A stretch of DNA of 64,000 nt from the NCBI RefSeq assembly GCF_900215245.1, contig NZ_LT907842.1:2356001-2420000 (forward strand), written 5' to 3'. The DNA is from Pseudomonas fluorescens (lineage in GTDB: Bacteria > Pseudomonadota > Gammaproteobacteria > Pseudomonadales > Pseudomonadaceae). Below, in pieces: positions 52,408-60,516 of this stretch; position 1 is the first letter of the stretch, and each line of letters starts with the position of its first letter. The notes below the pieces were generated by a model. That model had not been told where the DNA came from. It made no database searches and was given only the letters and a program-made list of their open reading frames with translations. Made by a program: the position numbers and the translations under genes.

Positions 52408-52572
52408 ATGCGCATTTCTGCTTTTCTCCCAGTCACCTGCCTGATGGCGGGCTGCACTGTCCAACCGGGCTGTTCTGCGCCGGTCATCCTTGCCAAAACA
52501 CCTACCTGCTGGCCCGACACGTTCGATGTTGCGGCGCTGGGCAAGATCGCGCATTTTTTCAGCAAATTCTGA
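52408..52572 (+). CDS. Small putative lipoprotein
   Basis: 54 aa from ATG 52408, preceded by AAGGA at 52392-52396, which is a little far. Lipobox-like CLMAGC near residue 16, then a short Cys-containing tail. Could be a real small lipoprotein leading the CsgG-type operon 90 bp downstream. Weakly supported, as it has no recognised family. Confidence 0.45.
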   Translation: MRISAFLPVTCLMAGCTVQPGCSAPVILAKTPTCWPDTFDVAALGKIAHFFSKF

Positions 52573-52661
52573 TCGCTGCCACAGCGTAGATGACGTACAC
52601 AACAGTCCCTCCCGCTGGTTCACCTGCTGCAACCACGGACCTCTCACCCTAGGAGCACCCT

Positions 52662-53342
52662 GTGAAAACACTGTCCAAAATCCTGCTGTCGGGCGTTGCC
52701 GCCGCAGCGCTGCTGACCGTGGCCGGTTGCGCCACGGAGAGCAATCGCGCGATGCCGGTGGAACAAGTCGCCAGCGCCAGCGTGGCCTATTCCGGCGTAC
52801 GTGTACCGATTGCCGTAGGCAAGTTCGATAACCGTTCCAGTTATATGCGCGGCATCTTCTCCGATGGCGTCGATCGCCTCGGTGGCCAGGCCAAGACCAT
52901 CCTGATCACCCACTTGCAGCAGACCAACCGCTTCAGCGTGCTGGACCGCGACAACATGGGCGAAATCTCCCAGGAAGCCGCGATCAAAGGCACCGTGCAG
53001 AAGCTGAAGGGCGCTGACTATGTAGTGACCGGCGACGTGACCGAGTTCGGCCGCAAAGAGACCGGCGACCGCCAGCTGTTCGGCATTCTCGGCCGTGGCA
53101 AAACCCAGGTGGCTTACGCCAAGGTCGCGCTCAATATCGTCAACATCAGCACGTCCGAAGTGGTGTATTCCACCCAGGGCGCCGGTGAGTACGCCCTGTC
53201 CAACCGTGAAATCGTGGGCTTCGGCGGCACCGCCAGCTATGACTCCACCCTCAATGGCAAGGTCCTCGACCTGGCCATGCGCGAAGCAATCAACCGCCTC
53301 GTCGACGGCATCAATGCCGGCGCCTGGAACCCGCGCAACTGA
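52662..53342 (+). CDS. CsgG/HfaB-family lipoprotein
   Basis: 226 aa, GTG start with GGAGC before it. Lipoprotein signal LLTVAGCATES. CsgG-type core with VGKFDNRSSYMRG, DRDNMGEISQE, ADYVVTGDVTEF and the trailing AMREAINRLVDGI helix. Shorter than CsgG of curli (277 aa). The next two genes are DUF4810 and DUF799, the usual partners of this lipoprotein set. No curli genes are visible. Likely an envelope-stress or outer-membrane assembly role; not proven. Confidence 0.88.
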   Translation: MKTLSKILLSGVAAAALLTVAGCATESNRAMPVEQVASASVAYSGVRVPIAVGKFDNRSSYMRGIFSDGVDRLGGQAKTILITHLQQTNRFSVLDRDNMGEISQEAAIKGTVQKLKGADYVVTGDVTEFGRKETGDRQLFGILGRGKTQVAYAKVALNIVNISTSEVVYSTQGAGEYALSNREIVGFGGTASYDSTLNGKVLDLAMREAINRLVDGINAGAWNPRN

Positions 53343-53371
53343 TCAGCAGCACCTCAAGGAGCAGTACAAGG

Positions 53372-53734
53372 ATGAGCAAGGCAGTTAAGTTGGCGCTGAT
53401 GCTGACAGCAATCGCAACGGTCGCCGGGTGCCAGACGGCGCCCCAACCCCTGTATCAATGGGAAAGCTACCAGGCAGAGGTTTACGAGTACTTCAAGGGT
53501 GAGCCCAAGGAAGCACAGGTGGAAGCACTGGAGCGCGATCTGCAAAAGATCAACGCCAGTGGCCGCAAGGCGCCGCCGGGTTACCACGCGCACCTGGGCA
53601 TGCTGTACCTGAGCATGGGCAAGGATGACCAGATGGTGCAGGAGTTTCGCACCGAGAAGGCACTGTTCCCCGAGTCGGCTTCGTACATGGACTTTCTGCT
53701 GAAAAACGCCAAAACCGGAGTCGCTGCCAAATGA
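53372..53734 (+). CDS. DUF4810 lipoprotein
   Basis: 120 aa. Lipoprotein signal (ATVAGCQTA), then the family signature LYQWESYQAEVYEYFKG and a TPR-like part (HLGMLYLSMGKDDQMVQEF). Second gene of the trio; its stop overlaps the start of the DUF799 gene (ATGA at 53731). Confidence 0.88.
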   Translation: MSKAVKLALMLTAIATVAGCQTAPQPLYQWESYQAEVYEYFKGEPKEAQVEALERDLQKINASGRKAPPGYHAHLGMLYLSMGKDDQMVQEFRTEKALFPESASYMDFLLKNAKTGVAAK

Positions 53735-54381
53735 GCCTGTTAAAACTCACCGGCGCCTTGCTCGCCCTGGCGTTGCTCGGCGGCTGCGCGGCGCCCAAGA
53801 CCATTGATTACACGGCGTATAAACAGGCCCGGCCGAAGTCGATCCTGGTACTGCCGCCGATCAATGAATCGCCGGAAGTGCAGGCGTCCTATAGCCTGGT
53901 TTCGCAGGTCACCTACCCGTTGGCCGAAGCGGGCTACTACGTGCTGCCGATTGCCCTGGTGGACGAAACCTTCCGCCAGAACGGCCTGACCACCGCCAAC
54001 GATATCCAGGGCGTGGCACCGGCCAAGCTGCATGACATCTTTGGTGCGGATGCGGCGCTGTACATCACCGTCAGCGAGTACGGCACCAAGTACATGCTGA
54101 TTTCCAGCGACACCTCCGTGACCGCCTCGGCCAAGCTGGTAGAACTGCGCACCGGCACCACCTTGTGGACCGGTTCGGCACGTGCTTCCAGCGAGGAAGG
54201 CAACAACAACAGCGGCGGCCTGGTGGGCATGCTGATCTCGGCGGCGGTCAAGCAGGTGATCAACAGCTCTACCGATGCCGCGCACCCGATTGCCGGTATC
54301 GCCAGTGTGCGTTTGCTGTCGGCCGGGCAGCGTACGGGGATTTTGTACGGTCCGCGTAACCCGAAATACGGTACGGACTGA
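53731..54381 (+). CDS. DUF799 (GNA1162-like) lipoprotein
   Basis: 216 aa. Lipoprotein signal LLGGCAAPK, then KPKSILVLPP-type and PEVQASYSLVSQVTYPLAEA segments found in GNA1162/DUF799 proteins. Third gene of the CsgG-DUF4810-DUF799 operon. Related Neisseria proteins are TolB-like in fold; role unknown. Confidence 0.88.
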   Translation: MSLLKLTGALLALALLGGCAAPKTIDYTAYKQARPKSILVLPPINESPEVQASYSLVSQVTYPLAEAGYYVLPIALVDETFRQNGLTTANDIQGVAPAKLHDIFGADAALYITVSEYGTKYMLISSDTSVTASAKLVELRTGTTLWTGSARASSEEGNNNSGGLVGMLISAAVKQVINSSTDAAHPIAGIASVRLLSAGQRTGILYGPRNPKYGTD

Positions 54382-54405
54382 GTTAACGGTTCAACCGGGT
54401 AGAAG

Positions 54406-54433
54406 GCTCTGCTGGCCCTCGGGTCAGCACAGC
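54406..54433. terminator. Hairpin between convergent genes
   Basis: GCTCTGCTGGCCC-TC-GGGTCAGCACAGC: 13-bp stem with one mismatch and one G-U, between the DUF799 gene (+) and the first protease gene (-). T-runs are weak on both sides. Likely a two-way transcription end. Confidence 0.5.
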
Positions 54434-54462
54434 TTTCGCGGTGGGCTTCTCACGTTTTGTTA

Positions 54463-56328
54463 TCAGTTCACCAGAATGTCTTTCGGCTTGATCACATGCG
54501 TACTTTTCACCAGGAAGTCCGTTGTACGGTTGCCGGTTAAGTCGATTGCGACGAAGTAGCGGTTGCTGTGTGGGTTAAAGCTCACGATGGTCTCCCCGAC
54601 CTTGCCGGTAAATTGTTTGACGGAGGTGAGGCGCTTATTCGCTTCTTTCTCGATTGCACGCAGGTCAATCAGGTCGGCGCCACTGTTGAAGTTCGTCAGT
54701 AACCGGGCGTTGGCAACACCTGAGTCGCGGGCGCTGTGGAAGACAACACGCGGTCTTATCGCAGTGGGTGTCACAGGCCGCGCACCACGTGCAGGCAGCT
54801 CGCGTTTGTACAACGGGGTGATGTCTGTGGGCTTGACCCGCCCATGGGTCTTGATCAATAGGTCTGCTCTACCATTGCCGTTCAGGTCGATGGCCACCGA
54901 ACCCATGCCGCTTCTTTCATCGTAGGTGAGCAGCGCCTCACCGGCTTTGCCGCTCCAGGCATTGACGACCGACACGGAAGACAGGCCGGCACTCCTCAAC
55001 GCACCCGTTACATCGATCTTGTCGGTGCCGCTGGTGAAATCCATGATTTCATCCGGGTTTTGCGGCGTGGAGTCACTGGCGTGGTGGTACACAAAACTGT
55101 CGGCGCCCCTGCCACCGCGTAAACGATCAGCGCTGGCCCCGCCAGTAAGCCGGTTATCTTCATCGTTACCGATCAGCGCATCAGCACCTGAACCGCCAAT
55201 GGCGTTTTCGATAGTGCAACCCCGGGCGATCGAGACGTTACCTTGCCCGTTACCCACGTCGGAGAACGACCCCGCCCTGAGGTTGATAACCTGGTTGGTG
55301 TGGTAACCCGAGGCGTCAAGCGTGTCGTTACCGGCACCGTCCCATATGCAAAAAGCAGCGCTATCGCGGTTGCTGTTCAGTGAGTAGTAATCCCGCCCGG
55401 TATTGGAGTTAAACCCGTAAATGTTGTTTTCCCGGCGGGTTTTATAATTGGCACCGTACTTGTGTTGGATCGCACTGATGTCATCCATCATGGGGGCCAT
55501 CAGGTCATATCTGACACGTTTGCCACTGGTTTGAGCGTCGTAATAGCTCATGATGGTATGGGCCTTGGAGTCTTGGGCATAGATTCGTTTCGTATCGTCT
55601 GGCTTACCGTCGTAGTCACCCGGGTGCCTCAGGCCGAGGGCGTGTCCAACTTCATGGGTTATGTGGGGCCGTGCCACATAATTTTGGTTGTAGCGGGTAT
55701 CCCCGCCTTGGCTGCCCATGAAGCGGCTGTAAGGGAAGGCGCCGTCGGCAACGCTGACGGCGTCGGATATTTTGAAGGTCAACTGCCCTTCCGCCGAGCC
55801 GCCGTTTTCAGTGAACGTTAGATTGGCCACGTCGCCCCAGGACTCGATGGAGCGCCGGGCTTCCTGTTTTTGATGTGCGTTGAATCCAATACCCTGCTCG
55901 TATTTGAAGTAATAGCTAATCTCGGTTTTATTGTTTTGGTTCAAGTCCTGCCATGTGGTTGTCTTCCGTGTGAGCTGCTCAATGGCCTGTTGCTTATCAA
56001 AGGACAGCCTGTTGGCTTTGCCTAGGTGCGGGTCGTCCGCGCGCAGGGTTGCGTCGTACTGGCTGCCATTGGTGTTCCCTGCGCTCGCAGCCGAGCTATC
56101 CCATTGACGACCGGCCTGAACAGTTTGTCGGGCGTGCGGGCGCACGAAACGGTGCTGGGTTGAAGGTTGGACAAACGGCCGGGAATCGGAAAGGCGAGAG
56201 GAACGCTCGGCCGGTTGGGCAGCAAGCGAATTGAGCGGATAGGAAAGTTTTCCAGGGTGTATTTTCAAAGTAATAACTCTTGCCGGATAGTTGTGTTTTC
56301 CCTTCTCGGTGACGCCCGCAGTTTCCAT
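54463..56328 (-). CDS. Serralysin-type metalloprotease (M10) with doubled C-terminal module
   Basis: 621 aa. Zn site HEVGHALGLRHPGD (His225, Glu226, His229, His235) and Met-turn Met260 (IMSYYD). RTX nonapeptides at about 376-412 (GGSGADALIG, GGRGADSF) bind Ca. Then two copies of the M10 C-terminal module (about 415-505 and 530-620). Ends in PKDILVN, fitting the D-x-x-V type I secretion signal. No Sec signal. No aprDEF-type transporter is in the window. ATG 56328 lacks a clear ribosome-binding site; a TTG at codon 21 is an alternative. Confidence 0.85.
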   Translation of the reverse strand: METAGVTEKGKHNYPARVITLKIHPGKLSYPLNSLAAQPAERSSRLSDSRPFVQPSTQHRFVRPHARQTVQAGRQWDSSAASAGNTNGSQYDATLRADDPHLGKANRLSFDKQQAIEQLTRKTTTWQDLNQNNKTEISYYFKYEQGIGFNAHQKQEARRSIESWGDVANLTFTENGGSAEGQLTFKISDAVSVADGAFPYSRFMGSQGGDTRYNQNYVARPHITHEVGHALGLRHPGDYDGKPDDTKRIYAQDSKAHTIMSYYDAQTSGKRVRYDLMAPMMDDISAIQHKYGANYKTRRENNIYGFNSNTGRDYYSLNSNRDSAAFCIWDGAGNDTLDASGYHTNQVINLRAGSFSDVGNGQGNVSIARGCTIENAIGGSGADALIGNDEDNRLTGGASADRLRGGRGADSFVYHHASDSTPQNPDEIMDFTSGTDKIDVTGALRSAGLSSVSVVNAWSGKAGEALLTYDERSGMGSVAIDLNGNGRADLLIKTHGRVKPTDITPLYKRELPARGARPVTPTAIRPRVVFHSARDSGVANARLLTNFNSGADLIDLRAIEKEANKRLTSVKQFTGKVGETIVSFNPHSNRYFVAIDLTGNRTTDFLVKSTHVIKPKDILVN

Positions 56329-56704
56329 TTGCGTTGGATGAAGTTATCAACGGCGATTTGGATTTCCAATGTTCAGATATGTGTCTAAGTAAGTGTCTGT
56401 GCTGATCTTGAAAAGATGTTATGTGCAGTGTGTTTTCATTTCGAAATGTTAACTAGGGTTTTTATTCCAGCGATTGCTGGCTGAACAACAAACAGTATTT
56501 TTTTGCGTGGGCTGTATCGGATTTACCCAAGAAAGTTGAGCCTGAATCCTTGCTTCTAAAATGCTGTGTCTGATCGTGTACGTGAACTATTCCTTCACGA
56601 GGTTCAGACTTTATCCGGCCTCCTACCCTGATGTGCACAAGCCTGCCGAAGCGGCCCCGCTGACGAACTGAACAGCGACGTTGTAACGGGCACCGGGCAA
56701 GCTG

Positions 56705-56723
56705 CCGCCGCGCTTCGCGGCGG
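56705..56723. other. GC-rich hairpin behind the M10/serine protease fusion gene
   Basis: CCGCCGCG-CTT-CGCGGCGG, perfect 8-bp stem, 26 bp beyond the stop of the fusion protease on its downstream side. No T-run. The remaining 56329-56748 gap shows no supported gene. Confidence 0.5.
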
Positions 56724-56748
56724 ATGCGGCTCACCCGAATACCCGCCA

Positions 56749-58956
56749 TCACAGGCGCCGCTGTTTGCGGTGCTGCTGGATCAGCTCAGCGCGTGTCGCG
56801 GCGCCTCTTGAGGCGTGGCTATTGCCCACTTGGCCGATGATTGAACCGTAGTGCAGCGCGATGATTTCGCCGCTGTCGGCGGATATCAGCGGAGAACCGG
56901 ACGTGCCCGGTATTTTGTAGGCGTCATGATAGAAGGTGCTTTGGGGACCGCTGTCGGTGCTGAGCCCCAACAGGGTGGTGGGCTTGCCGTCGGCGTTCAG
57001 GAAAGAAATACCCTGACCTTGTTGGCCGTGGTTGGGCATAAAGATTTTTTGTCCGGCTTGGGCCTGTGGGTTATCGGCCAGTTTGAGCGGCGGGAACTGC
57101 TTGGCCAGCGTGCTGATCTGCGCCTGGGGCAAGTCGACCCGCAATTCGGCGTAATCCAGGTGCGCGTCGCTGTTGATCGCGCGGCTGTCCAGCGGCACCT
57201 TGCGTTCAACGCGCATGCGGCCGCCTGGATCTTCGGTGTACCCCAGCCACAGTTCCAGCTTGCTGCCTTTGGCGAGTGCGTCATGCACGTGTTTGTTGGT
57301 CAATACGCTGGCGCCTGAGTCGATCAGCGAGCCGGTGCCCAACGTCGTGTAGTGAACCCGCTCGTAGCCCCATGAGTCGCGCACCACGGTCACCTCGCGG
57401 ATGCTGCCCACCGCCTTGGCAGAGGCATACATGGGGGAGTTCTTGAGCGACTCACTGGACCAGTTCTGCAGGGAAAACGGTGCGCGCTGCGGGGCGTTGA
57501 TTTTGACTGCGGGCCAAGAGACCGTGGGCAATGATGAGGTGGCTGGCGGTGCGGGTGGCAGCAGCCGGTGGGCCGTTGAACCATTGACGATCACATCGCT
57601 GGCCTTGATTGCACGGCTGCTCCTGATGAACAGGTCGGCGTTGCCGTTGCCGTTCAAGTCGATGGCCAGGCTGCTTTCCCGGGTGCTGGGGTTGTAGCCC
57701 AACACCGCTTCGCCCGCCCGGCCGCTAAACCGTGCCACAAAGCGCAGACTCTCTACACGCGCCTCACGCAATGCCCCGGATACATCGATTTTGTCCTGCC
57801 CACTGCTGAAGTCACTGAGCAGGTCGGAGCGATCCCGGGTCGAGTCGCTGGCCTTGTCGTAGATAAACGTATCGGCCCCGGCCCCGCCGGTCAGCACGTC
57901 AGCGCCTGCGCCACCTTTGAGGCGATTGTTCGCAGCGTTACCCGTGAGCAGGTCATCCCCCGAGCCGCCGATCGCATTTTCGATGGTTACGCCATTGGCA
58001 ATGGAGACGTTGCCTCGCATGCCGCCGACATCAGAAAAGTGTTGGGCCTTGAGGTTGATGCGCTGGTTTTGGTGGAAACCGGAGAAGTCCAGGGTGTCAT
58101 GACCGCCGCCGTCCCATATGCAGAATACGGGGGCATCCGTTGAAGATCGCAGGCTGAACGCTTGGCGCCCGGCGTTGGCGTTGAAGCCGTAGGTGGTGTC
58201 GGTGTTGCGGGTGGTGTAATTGGCGCCATACAGTTTTTGCACGGCGGTGATGTCGTCCATCATTGGGGTGCAGGGGTAGTACGTGCGCTGTTGCTTGGCG
58301 AAGTCATGGCCGAGATTGCCTTCCCACCAGTAGCTCATGATGCTGTAGGCCCGGGTGTCTTCGGCATACCCTGCATCGGTGGCGTAGCTGGCACCGGCGC
58401 CATTGTAATGACCGGGATGCAGCAGGCCCAGGGTATGCCCGATTTCATGGTTCATGAGCCATTGCTCGAAATGGTCTTGGCTCAGTGCTCTTTCCTTGCC
58501 ATCGGAAGCGATCCAGACCTGCGTGCCGTCCCTGTAGATGCCTGGGTAGGAGCCTGCTCCGGCAAACCGGAGGTGGGGGTCGTTGCCTAATAACATTTTC
58601 CCTTCGGCGTAGGGGGCGTTTTGCCTGAAGGTGACATTGGCCACATCTGACCAGAGCTGCATTGCGCGCCTTGCGTCACTTTTCTGGCCGGCGGTAAATT
58701 CATTGGCGCCCTTGGGCGAATTGAACGTAGCGATGGACGGGGTGAAAAACTGGTAGGAAATGTGCGTAGTGCCGTCACGGTTTATGTTCTTCCAGCGGTA
58801 GCCCAATCGGGTGATTTGTTCTGCGGCCTGATCGGTATTGTAGGATTTTTTTGGGTTGCTCAGGCTTGTAGGCGTGCTGGCCGCTTGGCTGTTCGGCGCG
58901 GCGGCCTGGGCATTCGAAAAAGCAGGCGTGATAGGGGACGGGTTGGTTCTGAGCAT
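56749..58956 (-). CDS. Two-protease fusion: M10 metalloprotease plus V8-like serine protease
   Basis: 735 aa. M10 part: Zn site HEIGHTLGLLHPGHY (His170, Glu171, His174, His180), Met207, RTX repeats at about 329-362, one M10 C-terminal module ending in SDVIVNG at 453-459. A Pro-rich linker (about 465-495) leads to a trypsin-fold domain (about 515-715) with His556 (LTNKHV), Asp601 (LDYAEL) and Ser686 (GTSGSP). The type I secretion-like end DVIVN is thus internal, and the protein ends in QQHRKQRRL. Second of four M10 paralogues. Confidence 0.85.
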   Translation of the reverse strand: MLRTNPSPITPAFSNAQAAAPNSQAASTPTSLSNPKKSYNTDQAAEQITRLGYRWKNINRDGTTHISYQFFTPSIATFNSPKGANEFTAGQKSDARRAMQLWSDVANVTFRQNAPYAEGKMLLGNDPHLRFAGAGSYPGIYRDGTQVWIASDGKERALSQDHFEQWLMNHEIGHTLGLLHPGHYNGAGASYATDAGYAEDTRAYSIMSYWWEGNLGHDFAKQQRTYYPCTPMMDDITAVQKLYGANYTTRNTDTTYGFNANAGRQAFSLRSSTDAPVFCIWDGGGHDTLDFSGFHQNQRINLKAQHFSDVGGMRGNVSIANGVTIENAIGGSGDDLLTGNAANNRLKGGAGADVLTGGAGADTFIYDKASDSTRDRSDLLSDFSSGQDKIDVSGALREARVESLRFVARFSGRAGEAVLGYNPSTRESSLAIDLNGNGNADLFIRSSRAIKASDVIVNGSTAHRLLPPAPPATSSLPTVSWPAVKINAPQRAPFSLQNWSSESLKNSPMYASAKAVGSIREVTVVRDSWGYERVHYTTLGTGSLIDSGASVLTNKHVHDALAKGSKLELWLGYTEDPGGRMRVERKVPLDSRAINSDAHLDYAELRVDLPQAQISTLAKQFPPLKLADNPQAQAGQKIFMPNHGQQGQGISFLNADGKPTTLLGLSTDSGPQSTFYHDAYKIPGTSGSPLISADSGEIIALHYGSIIGQVGNSHASRGAATRAELIQQHRKQRRL

Positions 58957-59049
58957 GGATTTTTACCTTCTGATCAGTCGTTAACGCTATCGACGAAGTC
59001 AGGCACTGCTTCAGGCGCGAACGCTCAAGCAGCGCCTTCACTTGAACGG

Positions 59050-60420
59050 TTATCGGGGGGTATTAAGGCCGGTAATATCGTGAGGCCTGATCAACCGGGT
59101 GCTCTTGACCAAAAAGTCCGTCTGGCCATTTCCGGTCAGGTCAATGGCCACAAAATAGCGCTGGCTGTACGGGTTGAATCTCACGATGGTGTCGCCCGCG
59201 CGCCCTGTGTAGGCGCGCACCAGTCGCAGCTGAGTAAGGGTTGCTTTGCTCAAGCCCGTGAGGTCGATCTTGTCTCTGCCACTGACAAAGTCGGTGATCA
59301 GGTCGGCGCTGGCCGCAGTCGAGTCGCTCGCCTTGTCGTAGACAAAAACGTCAGCGCCGCCGCCGCCTCTCAGGGTGTCAGCGCCGCCACCGCCCGTTAG
59401 CCGGTTGTTCGCGTTGTTGCCGATTAACGTGTCGTTATGGGTGCCACCAATGGCATTTTCCAGGGTCACGCCTTTGGCGATGGAGACATTGCCTTTCATT
59501 CCGCCAACATCAGAGAACGCTTCGGCGTTCAAGTTGAGGGTTTGCTGCTTGTCAAAGCCGGAACAGTCGAGCGTATCGATGCCGCCGCCGTCCCATATGC
59601 AAAAGACTGGCGCGTCGCGTGATGACGTGAGGCTGTAATAGTCGCGATCGGTATTGGAGTTGAAGCCGTAAACGGTGTTGCCGCTACGGGTCTTGTGGTT
59701 CGAGCCGTAGAGCGCCTGCACAGCCGCAATGCCATGCAGCATCGGCGCCGTCGGGTAGTGGGTCCATTCACCGTTTTTCGAGAAGTTTTGACCGCTGCGG
59801 ATCTCGGGGTTGTAACTCATCAGGCTGTAGGCTTGAGTGTCCTGCAGATAATGGCGCGCGGCGGGTTGTTGGCTGTAGTCCCCTGGGTGATCCAGGCCCA
59901 GCGTATGACCAATTTCATGTGCCATGACCTGACGGTCGTAGCGGTCCGTGCTGGGTTGCGCATGCCCTTTGTCCAGCCATGCCTCGCCACCTTTTTTGAC
60001 GTCCCGGGGATAGGGCAGGGACGCATAGGACTCGCCGTCACCTGCGTAAAGCCCCAGGGTCAGTCGGCCTTCGGTACTGGCGCTGTTTTCCGAAAAGGTG
60101 ATACGGGCGACGTCGGCCCAGGCTTGCATGGACATACGCGCCAGTTTCTTTTGATGCTCACTTAATTCACTGGCGCCCTTGGGGACATGGCTGACCGCGT
60201 GCGGGTTGTCGGGAGTGAAAAACTCATAGGCAATATCCACTACGCCGTCGCGGTTGCGGTCTTGCCATTTAAACCCTCGTTCATGACTGGTACGCAGCAG
60301 TTGCCGGGCAGCTTGATCGGTGGTGTAGGACGCCAATGCGGGGGCCTTTACGACATCAGGGGGTTGATTGGCGTATATGACTGGACGTACCGGGTAAGAC
60401 GATTGACTAACTGGCAACAT
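59050..60420 (-). CDS. Serralysin-type metalloprotease (M10)
   Basis: 456 aa, near the normal serralysin length (about 470-480). Zn site HEIGHTLGLDHPGD (His168, Glu169, His172, His178), SLMSYN Met-turn, RTX repeats (GGGGADTLRGGGGADVF) and a single M10 C-terminal module. The end PHDITGLNTPR deviates from the usual DxxV terminus. Third of the four paralogues and the only one with the standard layout. Confidence 0.88.
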   Translation of the reverse strand: MLPVSQSSYPVRPVIYANQPPDVVKAPALASYTTDQAARQLLRTSHERGFKWQDRNRDGVVDIAYEFFTPDNPHAVSHVPKGASELSEHQKKLARMSMQAWADVARITFSENSASTEGRLTLGLYAGDGESYASLPYPRDVKKGGEAWLDKGHAQPSTDRYDRQVMAHEIGHTLGLDHPGDYSQQPAARHYLQDTQAYSLMSYNPEIRSGQNFSKNGEWTHYPTAPMLHGIAAVQALYGSNHKTRSGNTVYGFNSNTDRDYYSLTSSRDAPVFCIWDGGGIDTLDCSGFDKQQTLNLNAEAFSDVGGMKGNVSIAKGVTLENAIGGTHNDTLIGNNANNRLTGGGGADTLRGGGGADVFVYDKASDSTAASADLITDFVSGRDKIDLTGLSKATLTQLRLVRAYTGRAGDTIVRFNPYSQRYFVAIDLTGNGQTDFLVKSTRLIRPHDITGLNTPR

Positions 60421-60516
60421 CTACTTGAATCCTTTTTATAGGCACAGTGAAGCGTGAACGTTAAGGCTCATGGGTGAATGGGGTTCTTCAGGCGTTAATG
60501 TCTTTAACGCAGGGGT

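Noticed and set aside
56462..56752. 96-codon frame overlapping the stop of the fusion protease on the minus strand
   Set aside because: Arg-rich translation through a GC hairpin, no family, no independent ribosome-binding site.
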